Below, in pieces: positions 32,278-44,290 of a stretch of 64,000 nucleotides of DNA (positions are counted from its first letter, which is position 1; each line of letters starts with the position of its first letter). The stretch lies in assembly GCA_963693305.1 (NCBI GenBank), contig OY855910.1, positions 23,254,362 to 23,318,361 of the forward strand, read 5' to 3'. The notes beneath the pieces are model-generated. The model was not told the DNA's origin. It searched no databases and was given only the letters and a program-made list of their open reading frames with translations. This DNA comes from Meandrina meandrites. Lineage: Eukaryota; Cnidaria; Anthozoa; Scleractinia; Meandrinidae. The position numbers were made by a program, and so were the translations under genes.

Positions 32278-33352
32278 TTTCAGGCAGTTATACAGTGTCC
32301 TACATGGAGAGCAGGTAATCTATTACTAGTACTTAAAGCATTTCAATGGAGGGCCAAAATTCAACAGAGAGGCGTCGAGGCATTTGTCAACTTCAACCTC
32401 AAAAAAGATACCTGTAATCAATATTTAAAATGTCCCTCCTTTTAATCGAAATTTATATTCACTAGCTAAATTGAGGAAAATTGTGAAGCATTTCTAAACA
32501 TCACTTTTTCTTCGTCGGAGTCTTGGTAAGTTTCTGCATTGCATGCCTTTCAGCCTTTCAGCTAACGAACTGGACCAATGCCGAGCATAATCCCGTATCC
32601 ACTGAATGAGGGCAACTAGGAGTATGGGAAGCATCCCATACTCCGAGTATCCCATCCAGCAGATGGGATGCTCGTCCATCATAGATTTCTACTCCACGCA
32701 GGATTATAAGTGTAAAGACCACCTTGCTTGAGCGCAGCAGTGTAAAAGGCCAATTTTGCGAAAATTTACGAGATTCGGCTGTTCGATCTACAGTCTTCGG
32801 CAGAGGAAAAGAAATAAATAAACCACGAGCGGTGAGGAAAAATTATCAATTTAAATTTGTGACATATAAAAAGAAAAGAATATCTTAATAAATTATGAAT
32901 TTTTGTTAACACGAAAGTTATATTTTCCGGTGAGATGGCGAGAGTTGTTCTCCGCGTTAGGGATTGCCACCGTGTGCCAACATTCCAGCATTCGGAAACG
33001 AAGGAAACATGAGACCATGCAAAATTTGCAATTCTTGACCGTTGTCCGCTGTTTTAACGTTTCAATGTGTTCTTTTCTTCTTGTGTTAAAAGGCTGTGCC
33101 TGTTCGCCAGCATAAAACCACGAACAATCGGCACAAATTAGTGTATAAACAACGTTGACTTGTAAATCTCGTGAAATTGTTGTAGCCGAGTGTCCATCGG
33201 CTTATTTATAATTCAGCTATCATACGTTTTTTGAGTTAAAACATAAGTGGAAGTTTGGGAGAACGAAAAATGTTGAAAACATCGAATAAAAATGTGTTTC
33301 CGGTAGGACATCTTTTGGTAGACATTGCAAACAATCCCAGGGGTATCCTGAT

Positions 33353-33470
33353 TTTCAGTCTTCAGTCTTTCCAGTTTTGAACTTTGTCATAGCTTCTCTC
33401 ACCTCTGCTTCGTTGATATCATCTAAACAAACATCCAGGTCTTCCAAAGTTAAAACTACAGTAATATCAT
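33353..33470 (-). pseudogene. Small LINE reverse transcriptase remnant
   Basis: Encodes DITVVLTLEDLDVCLDDINE then AEVREAMTKFKTGKTED, the same RT finger block as 24060-24180. No flanking RT motifs remain. Confidence 0.6.
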
Positions 33471-33498
33471 GTGCCTAAGCTAAAAAAAAATTCTTAAC

Positions 33499-33570
33499 CT
33501 CCCCGGCGGGGAATCGAACCCCGGTCTCCCACGTGACAGGCGGGGATACTCACCACTATACTACCGAGGA
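33499..33570 (-). tRNA. tRNA-Asp(GTC)
   Basis: 72 nt; acceptor TCCTCGG/CCGGGGA, anticodon loop CTGTCAC (GTC), T arm CGGGG-TTCGATT-CCCCG, and a T9 terminator downstream. All stems form. Confidence 0.94.
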
Positions 33571-34435
33571 TTTCGGATGAAGAGGCACAAAGATATGACC
33601 TTCAAATATGGCACTTAATATGTCGAAAATGTTTCAAAAATCAATGGTGTGTTTTTTTCAGTTTTTCGACTCCTCCATTATGGACACCGTTGTCGTATTG
33701 TAAGAACGTATATTCCCATTAACGTGTTAGGTAGAAACTGAAAAGACAGACATGCAGCTTATTTCAGAACGTGAAGCGGTGTTATTTGCATGGCTATGAC
33801 ATTGTTTTCGCTCTTAGTACCGCGCTCTACACTGACATGGAAAGCGAGAATCAGCTGAGTTGGCGAGTGACTTCATTTTCAATTTGAGATGTATTTTGGC
33901 ATGATGTTTTTTTTTGTTAACATTGACATTATAGCGAAATCCCTGCAGGGCAAGTAGCAGCAAAAACGGGCTGCTATATGATTACAATGAAATCCATCGC
34001 TACGAATATTACACTTGTTCACTGACAGTTGTGATCCTTTAACTAGGTACTAATTAAAAACAGTATTTATTAATATAATATTTATTCAAATTAATACCTT
34101 TTTCATGAACACGTAGAACTTATATTCACAATGACGTTAATATATTGAGCTCCTTGAAATAAAAGTCATTTTAACAAATAGACTACGAGCCCTATTTTTC
34201 TGAGTCAACGAGGCGTAGGTGCCGAATTGACTATCGCTCATAGAAAACAACAGCGAGCAGTCTAAGTGTTTCAGTAGAAACTCTAAATGATTGTAGTCGA
34301 AAACCTACAATTTTATGTACTTTAACTCTTTACCGGCAACCGTACAAATTTGTACGAAGAGCACCAGCAATGTTTTGAAAATTTGCAGCTTTCACAGATC
34401 TGGAGATGTGATAGTAATAATCTCTTGTTACGACA
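33571..34435. other. Intergenic DNA
   Basis: AT-rich; nothing recognised. Confidence 0.5.
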
Positions 34436-35503
34436 AAGTCAAAAATTTTGAAGCGTTTAAAGACAATTAACTGGCTACAGCTCTGACTCTTCGTTCATAT
34501 GGCTATTTGTTCTGCAGGAAATCCAAACATGCTCATTTTCTACTTCATTCGAAAACAACAAAAAACACACATCTTTGCCTTCAAATTTTTTAATAAAAAA
34601 AAAAACAATTCTAAATCTAAAATGTTGCATTTACAGCAGACGTCAAGCCTTCTACTTTTCGTTCAGTAAGAAAATTTGCCATCAAACCTTCAACGGACTG
34701 AACAATTACCATTCGATTTGAACTATGCTTGCCAAGCCCCAGATTCTCCTATACCTGACCGAAAGGAATGCTTGGGAAATTAGACACTTCAGCGGCATCC
34801 AACACAACCTACCTCCATTTCATGTGTTTTTTAGAAGTGTCGAGCCAGCCAATTCTACCAGCAAAATATTGCACCGATTGCATTCTTTAGAAGTCAAATC
34901 TCGCCCAAATTGCCTTGGTAGGTCTTGGAATCCAGCCACAGAACGGCCAGAGAGACAACTTCACTCATGAACAACCATGTTTCCATACATATAGTTTTGG
35001 CGTTCCAATCACCGTCAAATCATCTCTCACTCCTGGTTTCTTTCAGAAGTTTGCCTCTACCCACCATTCAAGCTTCATGATGCCAGCCTGGGGGCTTCTG
35101 CAGTGATAAATGGCTCTGAAAACACTTCTAAACCGAAAACTTACCAGATTTTAGCCGAACTGCTCGGCTTATCGAGCAAGCAACGGCCGAATGCTGACGT
35201 CACAATGAAAATTTGAGCCCTCGGTGTTACTAAACAGCGCATAGTTTCAATTAAACCTCTTATATGCAATCACGAGATTGTAGAGACTGCCTATGCTCAG
35301 AAAAACTCTTAAAAAGCACACAGAAATTTGCCACTTAAAGGGTTAAGCCAAAAATCAAGAGATATGAACCCTTTAAACAGCAATCAGGGCGCGATCGTGT
35401 TCTATCGGCAAATTTCTACTAACAGCTAATAGCAGAAACTCATCCGTGTTCTAGGGGAAGTCCGCGAATCTGAGATTCCAATACTCCAAATCCACCTGTT
35501 CCC

Positions 35504-35552
35504 AAAATCAGGAGCGCGACGTGTGCTTTAACACACTCCGCGCTCCTGATTT
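35504..35552. repeat. Strong stem-loop, unit 1
   Basis: AAATCAGGAGCGCG pairs with CGCGCTCCTGATTT, then a 2x2 internal loop, GTGTG/CACAC and a small loop. It lies about 120 bp upstream of tRNA-Ala. Confidence 0.85.
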
Positions 35553-35673
35553 AAAAAATACAGAAATAAAATAAAATAAATAAATAAACAGAAATGAGAT
35601 AAAAAAAAAATGTAAAATGTATTGAAAAAAGATATAATGATGGGCAATTGCTATATTTCAAGCCTGTGTTCTT

Positions 35674-35746
35674 GGGGAATTAGCTCAAATGGTAGAGCGC
35701 CCGCTTTGCATGCGGGAAGTACCGGGATCGATGCCCGGATTCTCCA
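35674..35746 (+). tRNA. tRNA-Ala(TGC)
   Basis: 73 nt; GGGGAAT/ATTCTCC acceptor, CCCGC-TTTGCAT-GCGGG anticodon arm, CCGGG-ATCGATG-CCCGG T arm, and TTTT soon after. Confidence 0.93.
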
Positions 35747-36206
35747 ATTTTCTTATTGTTTAATATTAAACGATTTGCATTGAACGTTAGACAAAATAGA
35801 GCTACCAATTACTGTATTTTTACTACCATAAAATTCAGAAGATTAGCCCTGTGCTTATATTTGCTAAACATCCCTTTCATTTGGGCTTATTATCAGGGTG
35901 GGCTTTGGCGGTATGTTTTTGAGCAACAACTCTCATATTACATCAAGTGTTTTCTTTATGCCTGATATTTCTGCATATAATACGGTAGAGTAACGTTCCG
36001 CCGCAATCAAGTGCAGCCGCGATTAGGATATAAACGAAAACTGAAACTTGAAAATAGTGAACTTCAGAAATTTTGAAACTGCGGCGCGTTAGGTAATAAC
36101 TATTCCGACTAACAAAAGTAAAAAAAAGAGCAGTGATTTGCCACGATTTGTAGATAGAGGTAAGTCGAAAGAAAAATTAAATATTTCACTTGTGAGTCGT
36201 AGCGTA

Positions 36207-36279
36207 GTTTCCGTAGTGTAGTGGTTATCACATCCGCCTAACACGCGGAAGGTCGCAGGTTCGAGCCCTGCCGGAAACA
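36207..36279 (+). tRNA. tRNA-Val(AAC)
   Basis: Identical to the gene at 2265-2337; downstream CTCTTTTTG gives a pol III stop. Confidence 0.94.
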
Positions 36280-36332
36280 ACTCTTTTTGTGATGTTTTTT
36301 TTTGCAATGCATCACCATGGTGCAAAACTGGT

Positions 36333-36632
36333 AACGCATCGGTGCACGTGAGTTGGACGACGGAATGAACAATTTTGTCTAGTATATTCTAGACTAACTT
36401 GCTTTACATGTCAATCATCAGTTTTTAAATCCTTTAAGAATATTGATTCACAGAAAAGTACATTCATTTAACCGAGGCAGTGACAGAGTGAGGTACGACG
36501 AGAGATTGCTCCACTTTCAAAACAACTTTTTGAAACGATTTTTTGATCAGCATGGCTCTTTCAACACAAGTAAGTAAATCTCAGCTGCCATTTTTGAAGA
36601 ATAATTTAAAAAGATAATTAAAGTAAGGCGTT
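36333..36632. other. Spacer between tandem units
   Basis: 300 bp. Its first ~70 bp (GTGCACGTGAGTTGGACGAC) recur at 57105-57160 in copy 2. Nothing coding. Confidence 0.6.
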
Positions 36633-37722
36633 TGTTACGACAAAGTGATAAATTTTGAAGCGTTTAAAGACAATTAACTGGCTACAGCTCTGACTTTTCG
36701 TTTCATATGGCTATTTGTTCTGCAGGAAATCTAAAAAACATGCTCATTTTCTACTTCATTCGAAAACAACAAAAAACACACATCTTTGCTTTCAAATTTT
36801 TTAATAAAAAAAAACAAAGACAATTCTAAATCTAAAATGTTGCATTTACAGCAGACGTCAAGCCTTCTACTTTTCGTTCAGTAAGAAAATTTGCCATCAA
36901 ACCTTCAACGGACTGAACAATTACCATTCGATTTGAACTATGCTTGCCAAGCCCCAGATTCTCCTATACCTGACCGAAAGGAATGCTTGGGAAATTAGAC
37001 ACTTCAGCGGCATCCAACACAACCTACCTCCATTTCATGTGTTTTTTAGAAGTGTCGAGCCAGCCAATTCTACCAGCAAAATATTGCACCGATTGCATTC
37101 TTCAGAAGTCAAATCTCGTCCAAATTGCCTTGGTAGGTCTTGGAATCCAGCCACAGAACGGCCAGAGAGACAACTTCACTCATGAACAACCATGTTTCCA
37201 TACACTGATATAGTTTTGGCGTTCCAATCACCGTCAAATCATCTCTCACTCCTGGTTTCTTTCAGAAGTTTGCCTCTACCCACCATTCAAGCTTCATGAT
37301 GCCAGCCTGGGGTCTTCTGCAGTGATAAATGGCTCTGAAAACACTTCTAAACCGAAAACTTACCAGATTTTAGCCGAACTGCTCGGCTTATCGAGCAAGC
37401 AACGGCCGAATGCTGACGTCACAATGAAAATTTGAGCCCTCGGTGTTACTAAACAGCGCATAGTTTCAATTAAACCTCTTATATGCGATCACGAGATTGT
37501 AGAGACTGCCTATGCTCAGAAAAACTCTTAAAAAGCACACAGAAATTTGCCACTTAAAGGGTTAAGTCAAAAATCAAGAGATATGAACCCTTTAAACAGC
37601 AATCAGGGCGTGATCGTGTTCTATCGGCAAATTTCTACTAACAGCTAATAGCAGAAACTCATCCGTGTTCTAGGGGAAGTCCGCGAATCTGAGATTCCAA
37701 TACTCCAAATCCACCTGTTCCC

Positions 37723-37772
37723 AAAATCAGGAGCGCGACGTGTGCTTTAACACACTCCGCGCTCCTGATTTT
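37723..37772. repeat. Strong stem-loop, unit 2
   Basis: The same hairpin as 35504-35552 with one more A-T pair at the base (AAAATCAGG/CCTGATTTT). Confidence 0.85.
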
Positions 37773-37892
37773 AAAAATACAGAAATAAAATAAAATAAAT
37801 AAATAAACAGAAATGAGATAAAAAAAAAATGTAAAATGTATTGAAAAAAGATATAATGATGGGCAATTGCTATATTTCAAGCCTGTGTTCTT

Positions 37893-37965
37893 GGGGAATT
37901 AGCTCAAATGGTAGAGCGCCCGCTTTGCATGCGGGAAGTACCGGGATCGATGCCCGGATTCTCCA
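37893..37965 (+). tRNA. tRNA-Ala(TGC)
   Basis: Identical to 35674-35746. Confidence 0.93.
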
Positions 37966-38425
37966 ATTTTCTTATTGTTTAATATTAAACGATTTGCATT
38001 GAACGTTAGACAAAATAGAGCTACCAATTACTGTATTTTTACTACCATAAAATTCAAAAGATTAGCCCTGTGCTTATATTTGCTAAACATCCCTTTCATT
38101 TGGGCTTATTATCAGGGTGGGCTTTGGCGGTATGTTTTTGAGCAACAACTCTCATATTACATCAAGTGTTTTCTTTATGCCTGATATTTCTGCATATAAT
38201 ACGGTAGAGTAACGTTCCGCCGCAATCAAGTGCAGCCGCGATTAGGATATAAACGAAAACTGAAACTTGAAAATAGTGAACTTCAGAAATTTTGAAACTG
38301 CGGCGCGTTAGGTAATAACTATTCCGACTAACAAAAGTAAAAAAAAGAGCAGTGATTTGCCACGATTTGTAGATAGAGGTAAGTCGAAAGAAAAATTAAA
38401 TATTTCACTTGTGAGTCGTAGCGTA

Positions 38426-38498
38426 GTTTCCGTAGTGTAGTGGTTATCACATCCGCCTAACACGCGGAAGGTCGCAGGTTCGAGCCCTGCCGGAAACA
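38426..38498 (+). tRNA. tRNA-Val(AAC)
   Basis: Identical to 36207-36279. Confidence 0.94.
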
Positions 38499-38865
38499 AC
38501 TCTTTTTGTGATGTTTTTTGGCAATGCATCACCATGGTGCAAAACTGGTGTACGTTTTATAAATAATTTTATTAGAATTCCATGTAATGAAAAGGTTAAT
38601 AGTCCTATGCACTCACACAGTAATCGAGTGCCAAGATTCCACAGTAATTTGGCGAACAATTGTCTCTCATTTCTATACAGGACGATAAAAACTGCACTAC
38701 CTGCATATTAATATAATAATCTATGGAGTTCATTAATTGCACAATGAAGGTTGAAATCGGTAACTGCTTGGGATTCGGGGTTATATGATCTATTTTACTG
38801 AGAAAGTTAAATCTAATTGATGAATATCTTGGACAATGAAATAGACCACGAAAAATGACGTAGTC

Positions 38866-39680
38866 TATAACGCAGCGTGAGGCAAATATATATGTATAGA
38901 AAGAAAATGTCACGAACAAGGCTAGTTTTGAAATGCCAGTTGGCACATTTACAATGAAATTTCCGATCACCTCGTCAGCTTTAAGCAGATGAAAGTGATC
39001 GCAAGAGCAATCACGGGCGTCCACAATTTCGTAATGATTTTTGCCTTTATTGTTTCGGTGAACATTCGGTGTTATTTTTCTATGGTTTACATTTTTATGG
39101 ACCAAATAGCAAATCTTTAATCATTCTGACTTTAACCGGCACAGGAAGATTATTGTGAGCAATTGTTATGTTACAAGTCTGTGTAAGTGGGGAATTAGCT
39201 CAAATGGTAGAGCGCCCGCTTCGCATGCGGGAAGTACCGGGATCGATACCCGGATTCTCCAGTTTTCTTATTTTTAATATTAAACAATTTGCATTTAACG
39301 TTAGACAAAATGAAGCTACCCAGAAGATTAGCACTGTGCTTATATTTGCTTATTTGCCCTGTGCTTATATTTCCCTTTCATGTGGGCTTATTATCAGGGT
39401 GGGCTTTGGCGGTATATTTTTGAGCAACAACTCTCGTATTACATCAAGTGTAGTATGTTGTCTTTATGCCTGATATTTCTGCATATAATGCGATAGAGTA
39501 ACGTTCTGCCGCAATCAAGTGCAGCAGCGTTTGCGTAGCTGAGGATATAAACGAAAACTGAAACTTGAAAATAGTGAACTTCAAAGAAAAATGACAGCTA
39601 ACGTCCTTACTATCTAAAATATAGCCACTGTTTCGTTCTAACACGAAATTTATGAAAGTGAAATGAAATGAGTGAGATAT
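38866..39680 (+). repeat. 815-bp direct repeat, left copy
   Basis: Matches 52756-53570 at a constant offset of 13890 with about four substitutions and no indels. It contains tRNA-Ala(CGC) and flanks. Further homology to the left continues to about 38600 in the inverted block 9721-10690. Confidence 0.95.
39189..39261 (+). tRNA. tRNA-Ala(CGC)
   Basis: 73 nt; acceptor GGGGAAT/ATTCTCC, anticodon arm CCCGC-TTCGCAT-GCGGG, T arm CCGGG-ATCGATA-CCCGG, and TTTT right after. Confidence 0.93.
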
Positions 39681-39997
39681 TCCCTTACCAAACCAACTCT
39701 GTTTTTAAAATGATTTAAAACTGTTTTAACAGTATTTTGACGATTTAAACACTATTTTGAAGCCACCATAGGGTATTTTTGTGCTATTTTGTAAAAAAAG
39801 TTTAAATTTTACTCACTGTTTGAACTGTATCAGGCCTACTCTGGGACCTTAGCTCGCCTTAACTCGCATTAACTCGCCCTACCTCGCAACTTGAGATTAT
39901 GGTCAGTTTTCCTTAACTCGCCTTAACTCGCCTAAACTCGCATTATCTCGCACAAACTCGCTCAATCTCACCAATAAGCAAAGTAGGTTCCAATTTA

Positions 39998-40443
39998 GGC
40001 CCTATTTACAAGCAGGTAGGGTGACCCTAGTGCTAGGGTTACCCTAGCAGGCGGGCGAAAGATAGCCCGGGTTTACAAGCAAAATTTTACAGGTAGGGTT
40101 ACCCTACCACCCGGGCTAACTTAATATGCTTGGTAACCGCACACGGTTACCAAGCATAGCAAACGACATTCAAAGGTAAAAAGTTGTCCCGGGTAAGCGA
40201 GTTATCCCTACATGAGCCTTTACAAGGCAGTTAGGATTACCCTGGTGCTAGGGTAGCCCTAGTGCTCAGCTAGGGTTACCCTGGTGCTAGGGTAACCCTA
40301 GCGCTCAGCTAGGGTTACCCTAGTGTTTGGGTAACCCTAGCTGCCTTGTGAACATATCGATGAAAAAAAGAAGAAATGTGACATGTGGGAGCGCTAGGGT
40401 AACCCTAGCACTAGGGTTACCCTACCTGCTTGTAAACAGGCCC
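39998..40443. mobile_element. Harbinger-like MITE
   Basis: 446 bp; ends GGCCCTATTTACAAGCAGG and CCTGCTTGTAAACAGGCCC, flanked by TTA (39995-39997 and 40444-40446). Both the TTA target and the GGGCCTGTTTAC-like end fit PIF/Harbinger. The interior is full of AGGGTAACCCTAG palindromes. It is nested in the 2.87-kb element. Confidence 0.8.
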
Positions 40444-41625
40444 TTAATTATCTCATCCTATTTTCAGTGTAATTTCAAAATTAATCTACAAAGAAAGTTG
40501 CCATTTCAAAAGTGCAAAATATAGTATTTTGTAAGGAAAGCAGGTTCTTTACCTTTAAAAATATGTAAATTGGCTTGTCCCATCCTTCTGGAATTTCCAA
40601 TAGCCTTTTTGGTAAGGGTATTTTGCAACTAAAGGTTAGATGAGGTTTTCTTACTTAACCTTTTCATGCATATGCCTTGGAGTTACCACTGGATTGTCAA
40701 TGGAACTACCAGGAACACCCTGAACATGCATTAAATAGTTTGCTGATGTCTAACAAAAAGGCTACAATGCTAAGCATGGTAGAAATTCCAGAGGCATGGG
40801 GCCACTGCAGGGTCTTGGGATATTATTAAAGCTTATAATTTTATCTAACTTATTTTGGTCCACAAAGTATGTGACATTGACCAAGAGACCACGAAAAGTA
40901 TTCATAGGCGAAGCTTAGGCGAGACAAAGAAATACAAAAACATAACAGAACATTAAATTTTAAGTTTTAAGCTGACTTATGATTTGCAAAAAATTTTGTT
41001 TGTAGTGGCAAATCTAATTACTTTGCCGGAAATAATATACATAGAAGCTATTTATGTAAATGAATAGCAGTAGCAATAGTTTCATTTTATAATCTGATGG
41101 AACTTCATGATGATTCCAGCTGACAATAAGAGCCTGGGATACGTAGCCAGAATCCTTTAAATACTCTACACACTAGTTGCATTCTATATTGTTCAGTTCC
41201 AGAAAATATCCATACCCACGCAATGGATGGTCAAATTATGGAAATTCAAAGGGGAAGGAGGGTCTCAAAAGCGGGTTGGGGGGATTTAAACCAAAAAACC
41301 CTCTGTGGAGGGCACGGATATTTTCTGGAACAACACATTTCTTATAAAGTTACCTGGTACTAGAAGAATTGTACATTGGTTAAACGTGACATCCTGTGTG
41401 GCTTACATTGTAGTTATCCTGGCAAACACAATCCATGATTCATAACGACTTGTTTCATTTAGCCCTTCACTGAATAAAGGACTGCTAAAGGTACCATTTT
41501 TTACATTGATCGCCAGCTTCATTCGCCATCTTGAAAATTACCCGGTAGATACTGGTAACTCGTCTTTCCCAGGGCCCTCTCGTTCAACCATCTGTCCTCG
41601 AGATTAATTTTGGGTAATTTTCAAG

Positions 41626-41977
41626 ATGGCGGAAAAACTCATGAAGAAAAGGAAGAGAAATCAAGAAATCAAGGTGTCTCTTGCAGGACTGTCCAAGTTT
41701 AAGGAGGGAGTTTCAAATATACAGGAAATGCTGTCTTTACGAAAAAGGCATCAACCTTCATTTGCAAGAAATTAAAATGGATTTATCCCGAGGAAACGAA
41801 AAGGCAATCGGTGTTTTCATTTCTGGTTGTGACAACAAACAATTGGGCTGGATTTCAAGGAAAACCATCAGTGATGTGCAGAGGATGCGTCGAATGGAAG
41901 ACTTGAAGATAAGTCTGATAACTTTCAAGGAGAAAGAAATTTCATCTTATTTCAGTAAAATTGATTGTTTATACTAG
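41626..41977 (+). CDS. Unrecognised small ORFs inside the 2.87-kb element
   Basis: ATG 41626 opens a 49-codon basic frame (MAEKLMKKRKRNQEIKV). An overlapping frame to 41977 encodes about 98 residues (IKMDLSRGNEKAIGVFISG, then LGWISRKTISDVQRMRRMED). A frameshift between them or an intron ending at CTCTTGCAG (near 41686) could join them. No domain is recognised. The start sits in an AAGATGGCGG (YY1-like) motif that is one arm of an inverted repeat with 41523-41542. Probably an element-borne or relic gene. Confidence 0.3.
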
Positions 41978-42245
41978 TTGTTTGAAAATATTGGCACAGA
42001 CTGTCAGAACATTTTTTATTAATTCTGGAGTCAATGACAATAATTCATGCTATGTCATGTGACACCGATTATGCTCACCTGTCTATTAAAACATAGTGTT
42101 ATTGAATTAAAAAAAATATATCCTACCTGTGTTTATACTAGTTATATTGACTTATCTATTCATGATTGTTTTGTTTACATTAGTTTGTTTTTTGCACTCT
42201 TTATTATTCTGCCAACTATTTATGTAGATTTAATAAACATTATAT

Positions 42246-42246
42246 T

Positions 42247-42303
<57 letters not shown>

Positions 42304-42320
42304 ATTATTATCATTATCAT
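42246..42320. repeat. (ATG)n/(ATT)n microsatellite
   Basis: About 18 ATG/GAT repeats, then ATT and ATC units. Confidence 0.95.
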
Positions 42321-42708
42321 ACAGCCACCTAATGGGATAGTTTGGTGTCTTGATGCTATATAATTAATAAAGAACAGGGCTCCATATCCATACTTAAGCT
42401 TGTCCAATTAGGAAAAAACTTCATTTTCTAAAATAAAATAAGATTTGGCTTCATTCAATTTTGGATCTGATCTGAAATTGGTTTAATTTTTTCATAACTG
42501 GACAACATGGAGCTGAGCCTAATTATATATTCAAGACACAAAGATTGCAAGGCATCTTTTGCATGTATGTTTACTTACTTGTTAAGCATATTACATGTTT
42601 TAACCCATAAGGTGGGTCATTTTCCCTTAACTCGCCTTAACTCGCCTAAACTCGCATTAACTCGCACGATCTCGCGGCGAGTTAAGGTCCCAGAGTAGGC
42701 CTTGTATC

Positions 42709-43985
42709 TTAGACATAGTTAAAATGTATTCTGTGACACCGGAAAGATTTCCCACCTGTTTTTAATGTATTTTTTTCTTAAAATAGTGTTAAAATAGTGG
42801 ATTTAAAATCTGTTTTGAGACTGTGACCACAAACAGCTAGTATAAATACTTTAAAAATGCTACTTAAACACTGTTTTGAAAACAATATCGGCAATGGTTG
42901 TAGATTTAAAATGTAGTTTACCAACTACCAGTATAAAAACAGGTTTCAAATAGATATTTGAAATGTAGTTGACAAGTCAACAGTATAAAATAGGTTTTAA
43001 ATATAATACTTGAAATCTATTTTGAACATCAACTCACGATTAGCATTTCACAATACAGATAAAAGAGTCTGTTTTTAACATATTTAAATTTTTGTTCAGG
43101 CGAGTAGAGTATTTACAATGTGGTTTTAAAATACTAACAGCAGGGTCTATGTACAAACAGATTTTAAATACACTATTTTTGCGCTATTTTGAGAGGTTGA
43201 CCGTCAACTTTGCTCCCTCTCCCCTCTCCCCAGTCCCTTTTCTGTTTTATCCCTGATTTGCAATATATCACTTCGTGAGCGCCAAGAATCTGAGAAAAAA
43301 AAAATGACCGACTTATAGAGGTTAAGAGCTGCTTAAGCATCAAGATATTTTATAGGGAAGTCGGGAAATAACTAGCTTAATTCCCGCCCTGAAATATGTA
43401 TGATAAACATGGCCGAGGCTTTCATATTCGATTGGCGCCAAGGGCAGGAAGGCCTTATATGAATAAACTTCAAAGCTTCTGCTCATTTAGTTGTATCGGT
43501 GAAACGCGAATGTCGTAGGTATATATAATTCCTCGCAATCGTAGAGTCCTGGACAAGTAGTACATGTAGATGAGACCGAATGACCGATCAATAGCATTCG
43601 AGTCACGCGCTCTGGCGCGCCGGCCGCTTATAATGGAATCTGTACATTAATAAATGTTCATTAAACTCATACCTTAATACACCGAGTCTTTTGCTTGGTA
43701 TCCCAATTTTTTTTTACAAAAGGAATCTTCTGCTTGCATCTTCCAAGATTGAATGCTTTGTTTATGTGCTTACACGATCGAAACATCATGCACAAACGAA
43801 CGCGCAAAGTTTTTCCTATCACCTCGGCGTTTAATCATTAATTTCACATACCACGTGACTCGCTCCAGGCCTTCTCGGACAAAGGATTTGAATTCTGCCC
43901 GCCATGTTTGGAACGTTTTAGCCTTCGTTTGGAAGGGTTGTGCAATCCTGGTTGGTTGATATTGTTTTTTTTTTTTGGTTCAACT
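42709..43985. other. TTTAAA-rich tract and unassigned DNA
   Basis: To 43190, degenerate GTTTTAAA/ACTGTTTT repeats continuous with 39690-39831 across the inserted element. Beyond that, no gene is recognised. Confidence 0.6.
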
Positions 43986-44290
43986 ACATGTACATGTAAT
44001 TGCCAACGAAACACTATCTGCAGCAAGAAAAATTGTGGCTTTGCAGCACTTTGCAGGGTTTTGGACGAATCTTGGCAACCTACATATATCGCATATGATA
44101 TCTGTTATGTACAGATGATGGATATTATTGTTGAACACATAATCGGTATCGCACGAATTTGTTGAATTATTATGACTGTTCTCAGAAACATGTTTTCATC
44201 TTTTTATCATTTTGAATTCACGGACATTTATCATTGAAACTATTTGTCTGTATGATTTTATTGAGTCACTTTGTTTTCATAGCATAAAGG

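Larger units (their letters stand above)
34436..36332 (+). repeat. Tandem segment, unit 1 (tRNA-Ala/tRNA-Val cassette)
   Basis: From TGTTACGACAAAGT to CCATGGTGCAAAACTGGT, near-identical to unit 2 (36633-38549) at an offset of about 2.2 kb with few substitutions. Contains a hairpin, tRNA-Ala(TGC) and tRNA-Val(AAC). The open frame at 34725-34970 is shared by both units but has no recognisable domain. Confidence 0.93.
36633..38549 (+). repeat. Tandem segment, unit 2
   Basis: The second copy of the 34436-36332 unit, same strand, with hairpin and both tRNA genes in the same order. Differences are single bases and short indels. Confidence 0.93.
39832..42702. mobile_element. 2.87-kb TIR element with 6-bp TSD
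   Basis: Ends AGGCCTACTCTGGGACCTTA (left) and its inverse TAAGGTCCCAGAGTAGGCCT (right), flanked by TGTATC at 39826-39831 and 42703-42708. Subterminal arrays of a ~9-10-bp NNAACTCGC motif lie at 39846-39965 and 42636-42675. No transposase is recognised. IS3EU- and Dada-type transposons make 6-7-bp duplications, but the family is not established. Confidence 0.8.

Noticed and set aside
34725..35106. Open frames beginning MLAKPQILLY in both tandem units
   Set aside because: Identical because the units are recent duplicates; no known motif and no supporting gene structure.
40010..40450. AGGGTAACCCTAG repeats as telomere sequence
   Set aside because: The repeats are palindromic units inside a TTA-flanked MITE, not telomere arrays.
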